Positions 57,726-64,000 of a stretch of DNA of 64,000 bases are shown here, one piece after another (within the stretch, counting starts at the first letter, position 1; every line of letters starts with the position of its first letter). The stretch is taken from the NCBI RefSeq assembly GCF_009671245.1, contig NZ_VTFS01000001.1, positions 1,213,914 to 1,277,913 of the forward strand, written 5' to 3'. The stretch is from Marinicella rhabdoformis (GTDB lineage: Bacteria > Pseudomonadota > Gammaproteobacteria > Xanthomonadales > Marinicellaceae). The notes beneath the pieces were generated by a model. That model saw nothing but the letters and a program-made list of their open reading frames with translations. It made no database searches and was not told the origin of the DNA. Made by a program: the position numbers and the translations under genes.

Positions 57726-58265
57726 TCAAAAATTGGATTGGCTTTAGGTGGTGGTGCGGTACTGGTCGCCGCACACATTGGTGTTTTACCTGCACTCGAA
57801 GAATGTGATATCAAAACTGACATGGTTGTGGAAACCAGCATTGGTGCTTTGGTCAGTACTTTATTTGTTTTTGGTTTGCCCTGGAAGGCAATTCAAAACA
57901 GCACCATGAAAATGAAATGACTGGATATTACAAAAATTTCTTTGTCTAAATTTGCCATATTAAGTAACCAATAATAGCCTTTCTGATGCACGATCAATAA
58001 GGCGATGTGGACTTCATTCAAGCCAACATACCCTTTGCCATCATTGCCAGTGAGATTTAAAACGGAAAAAAAGCGACCTTTACAACATGTCGAGTTGCCG
58101 ATGCCGAAATGGTCTGCACCTGTATTCCGGGTGTGTTTTCACCCATCATCAAAAAAGCAGGTATTGATCAATGGAGGTATTTTAGAAAATATCCCCGTCA
58201 ACACCACCAAAGACATGGGCGCTCATGTCATTATTGGCGCTGACCTCAATCCAAAAAAATTCGTT
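57726..58265 (+). pseudogene. Decayed patatin-like phospholipase gene
   Basis: The start is patatin-like: KIGLALGGGAVLVAAHIGVLPALEECDI, but the oxyanion-hole arginine is lost and the nucleophile motif reads ETSIGAL instead of GTSxGAL. A stop follows at 57918. Further on, one frame gives DFIQANIPFAIIASEI-stop-NGKKATF and CIPGVFSPIIKKAG, another gives LINGGILENIPVNTTKDMGAHVIIGADL, the usual patatin C-terminus. Stops and at least one frameshift are therefore present. No functional product is expected. Confidence 0.85.
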
Positions 58266-58273
58266 TTAAATTT

Positions 58274-59182
58274 TTACTTCAGATCGATTAACATCAAATC
58301 TTCTGCCACTAAAACAGGGCCTTGATAAGTTTTTTTAATCACCGATGTGGTTTGATCTAGATAGGGTAAACTGCTATGCATTAAGTGTGCAAGAAGCAGT
58401 TTTTTGACCTTTGCTTGAGCTGCAATTTTTCCTATTTCTGAAGGAGGCATGTGCATATTTTTTGCTCTGTCAGTGGCCTCCTCTTTTATGGTGTTGTTGG
58501 CCACCAACATTTCACTGCCTTGGGCTAATTTCGCCAAAGAATTATTGTGGTTACTCATATCACCTGAGAAGGTAATGCCACAGTCACCAATGTCCACTCG
58601 CCATCCAACCGCACTGATGGGGCCATGGTGTACACCAATACTGCTCACATTAATTCCACCGCTCAGGGTGTGTCGTTCAATTTTATTGGCATCAAGAGCT
58701 ACATCTATGGCCTTTATTTTATAACTGCTATGTCTATTGGGCAGCAGGTATCTTTTCATATAAGAATAGGCACCATTCTGGCCAAATAACCTCTCCAAAT
58801 AAACACTGGTATCAGGCATTCTGTTGTTGCCTTTAGGGCCCATCACCCAGAGGTCGTTTTTTCGCTCTGTAAAATATGAATCCTTGATGTAAGCGGGCAA
58901 ATCAGCACTGTGATCAATGTGCAAATGCGTAAGCAAAATGGCTTTTAAATCTTCAGACTTAGCTTCAACCAATTCAAACTGATGGGCACTTCCACTTCCT
59001 GCATCAATCAATACCTCAGCCTTCCCATTGACCCATAGCAAGTGAGACGATGAAACCCGTCCATCGGATAACTCAGGTCCACCTGAGCCAAGCACTTGTA
59101 ATTTGATGTTTTGCTCATCGCAACTTTGTGACCAGCTAAGAATAGGCCAAATCATTGCCCCAATCATCAATGTTTTCCGCAT
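58274..59182 (-). CDS. Secreted MBL-fold metallohydrolase
   Basis: A 302-residue beta-lactamase-fold hydrolase with an N-terminal signal peptide (MRKTLMIGAMIWPILSWSQS). Metal-binding motif HLHIDHSADLP (HxHxDH), a second-half aspartate in TFSGDMSNHN and a C-terminal histidine in LLAHLMH are present. Near the start LGSGGPELSDGRVSSS resembles RNase Z/arylsulfatase-type members. A periplasmic phosphodiesterase or sulfatase is possible; the substrate is unknown. Convergent with the patatin pseudogene. Confidence 0.87.
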   Translation of the reverse strand: MRKTLMIGAMIWPILSWSQSCDEQNIKLQVLGSGGPELSDGRVSSSHLLWVNGKAEVLIDAGSGSAHQFELVEAKSEDLKAILLTHLHIDHSADLPAYIKDSYFTERKNDLWVMGPKGNNRMPDTSVYLERLFGQNGAYSYMKRYLLPNRHSSYKIKAIDVALDANKIERHTLSGGINVSSIGVHHGPISAVGWRVDIGDCGITFSGDMSNHNNSLAKLAQGSEMLVANNTIKEEATDRAKNMHMPPSEIGKIAAQAKVKKLLLAHLMHSSLPYLDQTTSVIKKTYQGPVLVAEDLMLIDLK

Positions 59183-59303
59183 GAAATTATGCCATTCAAA
59201 AATACCAAAATATCACAAGTGCCACCTAACTAACATTAAAATTTCTGTAATAAATATTAACAGTTACATCAAATTCATCAAGCTTGTCTGGACCTGAGGG
59301 TAC

Positions 59304-61490
59304 TCAGCTGATTTGGCTTTTTAACTTCAAACGATACACATGTAACAAAGGCTCGGTATAACCACTGGGCTGTTTCTGGCCTTTAAAAACCAAGTCCAGT
59401 GCAGCAAGGTACGCGATGTTGTTATCCAAATCATCTGACATGTTTTTGTATTGCTTATCGCCTGCATTTTGATCATCAACCACTTTGGCCATGCGTTCAA
59501 AAGTCGCTCTGACCTGGTGTTCACTACAAACACCGTGCGCCAACCAGTTACAAATATGCTGACTAGAAATACGCAAAGTGGCACGATCTTCCATCAAACC
59601 CACTTGATGAATATCGGGCACTTTTGAGCAACCCACGCCTTGATCAATCCAACGCACCACATAACCCAAAATACCTTGGGCATTGTTATCCAGTTCGTTT
59701 TGAATCTCTGTTTCGGTTAAATTCTTTGGCTCATCACACAATGGTACGGTCAACAAATCAGTTAAAGAAGCTCGCGTTCTTTTGGCTGTTGCTTTCTGTA
59801 CTTCAAAAACATTCGTTTCATGATAATGCATGGCATGCAATGTCGCGCCATTAGGCGACGGTACCCAAGCACAGTTAGCGCCCGATTTCGGATGGCCAGA
59901 TTTTTGATCCATCATTTGTGCCATTTCATCTGGCATGGCCCACATGCCTTTGCCTATTTGCGCTTTGCCACTGAAACCACATTCAAGACCGATGTCCACA
60001 TTCCAGTTTTCATAGGCTTTTATCCATGCCATGTCCTTGATGGCAGCTTTTGGTGCCATGGCGCCCAAATGCATGCTGGTGTGAATTTCATCACCGGTGC
60101 GGTCTAAGAACCCGGTGTTAATGAACACGATGCGATCTTTCACTTGCCTGATACATTCTTTTAAGTTCACCGTGGTGCGACGTTCTTCATCCATGACACC
60201 AATTTTTACCGTATGCCGAGCCAAGCCCAAGGCGTCTTCTACCCGATTGAATAAAGTGTTGGCAAAAGCAGCTTCCTCTGAACCGTGCATTTTTGGTTTG
60301 ACTATATAGACACTGCCTGTACGTGAATTTTTCAATTGGCCCAAACCTTTGAGGTCATACATGGCGATCAAGACACAGACCATGGCATCCATGATACCTT
60401 CCGGCACTTCATGACCGTTCCTATCCAATATGGCGGGATTTGTCATTAAATGGCCGACATTTCTACAGAACAACAAACTGCGACCTGGCAATGTTAAGTC
60501 GCTGCCTTTCAATGAGGTGAACTGTTTGTCATCAGCCAAAACTCGGGTCATTGTTTTACCGGCCTTGTCAAAGGTATCTGATAAGTCACCACGCATCAAA
60601 CCCAACCAATTGCGGTACACGCCGACTTTATCTTGCGCATCAACTGCCGCCACTGAATCTTCAAAATCCTGAATGGTGGTTAAAGCCGCTTCCATGACGA
60701 TGTCTTTGACGCCTGCTTTATCAGACCCGCCAATTGCTGTGGTTTTGTCTATTTCAATCATCACATGCAAGCCGTTGTTCTGTAACAAAACTGAAGACAA
60801 TTTGTTTTCAGTGTTCTGATATGCCAAACACTGTTCCTGCTGTTTCAAACCAGTCACGGCGCCGTTTTCTAAAGAGATTTGTAACGATTGATTGCTCACT
60901 TCATAACTGACCACATCTTTATGCGAACCTTGCTCTAATGGAAAATGCTGATCCAAAAAGGCACGACCATAATCAATCACTTTCTGACCCCTTACCGGAT
61001 TGTAGCCAGCTGAATTTTCTGCACCTTCAGTTTCTGGAATCACGTCCGTACCATAAAGCGCATCATATAAACTGCCCCACCGTGCATTGGTCGCATTCAA
61101 GGCGAATCGTGCATTGGCCGTCGGCACAACCAACTGTGGCCCAGCTTGTGAGGTAATTTCTGTATCCACATTGGCTGTGGTGATACTAAAAGTTTCACCT
61201 TCTGTTTCTAGGTAGCCAATGGATTTTAAGAACTCCTGATAAACCGTAGGGTCAAATGAGCCTTTGTTATGTACATTCCATTCATCAATTTGCTTTTGTA
61301 ATGCCCCTCTTTTCACTAACAACTGATGGTTAACTGGACTCAGTTCATGAACAATTTGAGAAAAGGCCTGCCAAAAACCATCTGTGGATAATCTCAATTC
61401 AGACAACAAGTCCGGCAAAACTTCATTCTCAATGAATTGAGAAAAAATTGGGTCAACTGACAGGTCTGATTTGTATATATATTTTGGCAT
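59304..61490 (-). CDS. glcB: Malate synthase G
   Basis: The 728-residue monomeric enzyme condenses glyoxylate with acetyl-CoA. Motifs include [22 protein letters not shown] near the N-terminus, [13 protein letters not shown], the catalytic [14 protein letters not shown] and [21 protein letters not shown]. Length matches malate synthase G (about 725). It is divergent from isocitrate lyase; together they form the glyoxylate shunt. Confidence 0.98.
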   Translation of the reverse strand: MPKYIYKSDLSVDPIFSQFIENEVLPDLLSELRLSTDGFWQAFSQIVHELSPVNHQLLVKRGALQKQIDEWNVHNKGSFDPTVYQEFLKSIGYLETEGETFSITTANVDTEITSQAGPQLVVPTANARFALNATNARWGSLYDALYGTDVIPETEGAENSAGYNPVRGQKVIDYGRAFLDQHFPLEQGSHKDVVSYEVSNQSLQISLENGAVTGLKQQEQCLAYQNTENKLSSVLLQNNGLHVMIEIDKTTAIGGSDKAGVKDIVMEAALTTIQDFEDSVAAVDAQDKVGVYRNWLGLMRGDLSDTFDKAGKTMTRVLADDKQFTSLKGSDLTLPGRSLLFCRNVGHLMTNPAILDRNGHEVPEGIMDAMVCVLIAMYDLKGLGQLKNSRTGSVYIVKPKMHGSEEAAFANTLFNRVEDALGLARHTVKIGVMDEERRTTVNLKECIRQVKDRIVFINTGFLDRTGDEIHTSMHLGAMAPKAAIKDMAWIKAYENWNVDIGLECGFSGKAQIGKGMWAMPDEMAQMMDQKSGHPKSGANCAWVPSPNGATLHAMHYHETNVFEVQKATAKRTRASLTDLLTVPLCDEPKNLTETEIQNELDNNAQGILGYVVRWIDQGVGCSKVPDIHQVGLMEDRATLRISSQHICNWLAHGVCSEHQVRATFERMAKVVDDQNAGDKQYKNMSDDLDNNIAYLAALDLVFKGQKQPSGYTEPLLHVYRLKLKSQIS

Positions 61491-61663
61491 ATTTAACTCT
61501 TTATTGGTCGGTGTTAAGACAGAAACCTTTTTATTCTACAGCAAGGTTTTAGACTAAAAACTCTAAAAGTATAATTTATCCTGAAAATAATTTAATGTCT
61601 TTAAAATTCACAAAAAACCCTTTATTTGTCGCTAAAGTGTGCTTAATATGCTGTTAAGCGTAA

Positions 61664-61682
61664 TTCAAACGTTTGTTTGACA
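61664..61682. promoter_or_regulatory. PsrA/FadR-type palindrome and possible -35 between glcB and aceA
   Basis: CAAACGTTTG (61666 to 61675) is a perfect ten-base palindrome in TTCAAACGTTTGTTTGA. PsrA of gammaproteobacteria, a fatty-acid-responsive TetR regulator, uses sites of the CAAAC/GTTTG kind. A TTGACA follows at 61677 to 61682 and could be a -35 for aceA. Upstream, GCTTAA (61641) and TTAAGC (61654) form a second inverted repeat. Confidence 0.5.
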
Positions 61683-61727
61683 TTTGCGTACAACCTGAAA
61701 TATTGACTTAAATAGAGGAAACAATCG

Positions 61728-63323
61728 ATGTTAAATTATCAAAAAGAAATGAATTCTGCAGATGGCCTGATCAAGAAAAATCTGTCTACTTGGGATGCCA
61801 TTAACCCAGAGTTTGTTGCCCGAATGAAACTGCAAAACAGGTTCAAAACAGGTCTTGATATTGCAAAGTACACAGCCGCCATTATGCGCAAAGACATGAA
61901 AGACTATGATGCGGATTCCTCCCAATATACCCAGTCTTTAGGTTGCTGGCACGGTTTCATTGGCCAACAAAAAATGATTGCTGTTAAAAAGCACCACGGC
62001 ACCACAGATAAACGTTATCTGTACCTGTCTGGTTGGATGATTGCCGCCTTGCGTTCTGAATTCGGCCCTTTACCAGACCAGTCAATGCATGAAAAAACCA
62101 GCGTGCCAGCGTTAATCAAAGAATTGTATGACTTTTTAAAACAAGCTGATGCCAGAGAAATTCGCCAATTATTCGCAGCATTAGATGATGCCAAAGCAGC
62201 AGGTGATGAAGTCGCAGTACAGCGCGTTCAAGACAGCATTGATAATTTTCAAACCCATGTGGTGCCGATCATTGCTGATATCGACGCTGGTTTTGGTAAC
62301 GAAGAAGCGACCTATTTATTAGCCAAAAAAATGATTGAAGCCGGTGCTTGCGCCATTCAAATCGAAAACCAAGTATCAGATGAAAAACAATGTGGTCATC
62401 AAGACGGTAAAGTGACTGTACCACATGCTGATTTCATCGCCAAAATCCGCGCCGTACGCTATGCTTTTTTGGAACTAGGCATTGATGACGGTGTGATTGT
62501 AGCCCGCACCGATTCTTTGGGAGCAGGTTTAACCAAGCAAATCGCAGTCACAGAAAAGCCCGGAGATTTAGGTGATTTATATAACTCATATTTAGATTGT
62601 GAAGAAATTTCAGCCGATGAAATGAACAACGGCGATGTGGTATTAAACCGCAATGGCCAATTGTTAAGACCTAAACGCTTGGCCAGCGGTTTGTTTCAAT
62701 TCCGCGAAGGCACAGGAGAAGATCGCTGCGTACTTGACTGCATTACCAGCCTGCAAAATGGCGCTGACCTGCTGTGGATAGAAACATCCACACCACATGT
62801 GGGCCAAATTGGTGGCATGGTCAAGCGCATCCGTGAGGTGGTCAAAGACGCCAAACTGGTATATAACAATTCACCGTCATTCAATTGGACACTCAACTTC
62901 AGACAACAAGCTTATGACCTGATGGCTGAATCTGGCGAAGACGTCACAGCCTATGATCGCGCTGGTTTGATGGACGCCAAATACGATGACACTGCTTTGG
63001 CGGTCACTGCCGACAAAATGATCAAAGCTTTCCAGATGGATGGTGCCCAAGGTGCCGGTATTTTCCATCACTTGATCACCTTGCCCACCTACCACACCAC
63101 TGCTTTATCTACGGATCAATTGGCCAAAGGCTATTTCGGCGAAGAAGGCATGTTGGCATATGTCAAAGGTGTGCAGCGCAGAGAAATCCGTGAAGGCTTG
63201 GCTTGTGTTAAACACCAAGACATGGCCGGTTCGAACATCGGTGATGACCACAAAGAATACTTCTCTGGCGCAGCGGCCCTCAAAGCATCAGGAGAAGACA
63301 ACACCATGAACCAATTTGATTGA
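61728..63323 (+). CDS. aceA: Isocitrate lyase
   Basis: The 531-residue long form of isocitrate lyase, like that of pseudomonads, splits isocitrate to succinate and glyoxylate. The catalytic loop is QIENQVSDEKQCGHQDGKV (KQCGH instead of the usual KKCGH) and the Mg-binding IIADIDAGFGNEEA is present. A GAGGA ribosome site lies about 9 bases before the ATG. Expression is expected on acetate or fatty acids. Confidence 0.98.
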   Translation: MLNYQKEMNSADGLIKKNLSTWDAINPEFVARMKLQNRFKTGLDIAKYTAAIMRKDMKDYDADSSQYTQSLGCWHGFIGQQKMIAVKKHHGTTDKRYLYLSGWMIAALRSEFGPLPDQSMHEKTSVPALIKELYDFLKQADAREIRQLFAALDDAKAAGDEVAVQRVQDSIDNFQTHVVPIIADIDAGFGNEEATYLLAKKMIEAGACAIQIENQVSDEKQCGHQDGKVTVPHADFIAKIRAVRYAFLELGIDDGVIVARTDSLGAGLTKQIAVTEKPGDLGDLYNSYLDCEEISADEMNNGDVVLNRNGQLLRPKRLASGLFQFREGTGEDRCVLDCITSLQNGADLLWIETSTPHVGQIGGMVKRIREVVKDAKLVYNNSPSFNWTLNFRQQAYDLMAESGEDVTAYDRAGLMDAKYDDTALAVTADKMIKAFQMDGAQGAGIFHHLITLPTYHTTALSTDQLAKGYFGEEGMLAYVKGVQRREIREGLACVKHQDMAGSNIGDDHKEYFSGAAALKASGEDNTMNQFD

Positions 63324-63348
63324 TTTTTGATTTAAAGAAACGCAATCA

Positions 63349-63381
63349 ATGAGCTGGCAGTTTGTGCCAGCTCATTTTTTT
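63349..63381. terminator. Terminator after aceA
   Basis: ATGAGCTGGCA (63349 to 63359) pairs perfectly with TGCCAGCTCAT (63365 to 63375), loop of five bases, followed by six further T. It separates convergent aceA and the RND gene. Confidence 0.92.
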
Positions 63382-63434
63382 ACCTTACCTAAAACATGAA
63401 AACGTGGAAACATGACAGACTCAACACACCCACA

Positions 63435-64000
63435 CTAAGTTGCTTCAAGCTCACCTTCAGGCTCCTTTAACAAACCCATCAACAATGCCGGTAAAAAGGT
63501 CAGACTTAAGAAAGTTGAGACAAAGATTCCGCACATCACAATCAAGCCAACGCCGCGGTATAACTCGGTGCCTTCGCCGGGTAGCAGCACCAATGGCGCG
63601 AGGCCGAAGATGGTGGTGGCGGTGGACATCAAGATCGGTTTGAGGCGTTTTTCGACCGCGGCTCTGACGGCATTTTGGACAGTTTGGCCTTGTTCTAAAA
63701 AGCGCCTGGTTTGGTCGACAATCAAAATCGGGTTGTTAACCACTGTACCGAGCAAGATTAAAAAACCCAGCATGGTGATCATGTCAAACGGCTGGTAGCC
63801 GCCGAGTCCAATGCTGGTCAAGCCGGCATTGACTGCATTGATCACAATCAAGCCCAATAAACCACCGGCCATGCCCAAAGGCACGGTCGCTAAGATAAAC
63901 AAAGGATAGCGCCAATGGGTGAATATTGCCACCAGCAGTAAATAGATCAGCACAATAGCAATAGCAAAGTTACTGGACAAGGCATTTTGGGTGGCTTCCA
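63435..64000 (-). CDS. RND efflux transporter permease, C-terminal part (cut by window edge)
   Basis: The open frame continues past the right edge, so only the C-terminal 187 residues or so are visible. They contain the last helices of an AcrB-type pump: VLIYLLLVAIFTHWRYPLFIL, MITMLGFLILLGTVVNNPILIVDQ and RLKPILMSTATTIFGLAPLVL. RND pumps use the proton gradient to export drugs or metals with a periplasmic adaptor and outer-membrane channel. The apparent start at 63980 is an internal codon, not the gene start. Substrate class unknown. Confidence 0.92.
   Translation of the reverse strand, partial: EATQNALSSNFAIAIVLIYLLLVAIFTHWRYPLFILATVPLGMAGGLLGLIVINAVNAGLTSIGLGGYQPFDMITMLGFLILLGTVVNNPILIVDQTRRFLEQGQTVQNAVRAAVEKRLKPILMSTATTIFGLAPLVLLPGEGTELYRGVGLIVMCGIFVSTFLSLTFLPALLMGLLKEPEGELEAT

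Noticed and set aside
58005-58325. Independent 106-codon gene
   Set aside because: It only carries the C-terminal patatin motif in a broken context and overlaps the MBL gene.

Overview
The window looks like chromosomal DNA of a free-living, aerobic, heterotrophic gammaproteobacterium with fairly low GC. The evidence is a cbb3 oxidase operon beside an FNR-type regulator, trxA-rho, a 531-residue isocitrate lyase with malate synthase G, glutathione-dependent formaldehyde oxidation, ubiG followed by a HAD phosphatase, and secreted proteins ending in a short F-x-N-G-F-E tail. By inference it is close to the Marinicella/Lysobacterales group; that placement rests on gene content and remembered protein style, not on a marker search. 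No rRNA, tRNA, CRISPR array, prophage or insertion sequence was seen.

Layout. 1-5809 (minus): ccoN-ccoO-ccoQ-ccoP-(104-aa membrane protein)-ccoG-short fixH-ccoI, leftmost gene cut by the window edge; a perfect FNR-type palindrome separates it from a divergent FNR-like regulator. 6719-14297: trxA, rho, ppx, a VOC protein, a glycosyltransferase, nhaA and pepQ, with a long hairpin over the ppx start codon. 14389-21087: prc, a periplasmic FKBP isomerase, priA and folE2, with a small cluster of DnaA-box-like 9-mers between priA and folE2. 21421-29495: a secreted M9 collagenase followed by a complete hydroxyproline catabolic cluster, a plausible collagen-utilisation island. 29602-35648: groEL/groES with a sigma32-type promoter, catalase, an ABC-2 exporter, rubredoxin and a MerC-like protein. 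35971-40051: two tandem FG-GAP beta-propeller proteins, the first broken by a one-base deletion in a T run, and a TIGR03032-like protein.

40170-48555 is the most unusual part: two divergent transcription units, (i) a p97-like AAA ATPase with TPR-like N-terminus plus a membrane-bound TPR protein, and (ii) a MoxR ATPase, a vWA protein carrying a degenerate metallopeptidase-like domain, and a 1014-residue protein of LRV/HEAT-like repeats. Together they look like an uncharacterised two-ATPase machine, either a chaperone/assembly device or a conflict-type system.

48711-57638: ubiG, a mupP/gph phosphatase, small hypotheticals, an AT-rich PIN-like gene, a GST, the formaldehyde pair adhC-fghA with a small cysteine protein, a MATE exporter and a secreted parallel beta-helix protein. 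57726-64000: a decayed patatin gene, an MBL-fold hydrolase, the divergent glyoxylate-shunt genes glcB and aceA with a PsrA-like palindrome between them, and the C-terminus of an RND pump. Four different secreted proteins in the window share the same C-terminal tail, which may be an export or anchoring signal.
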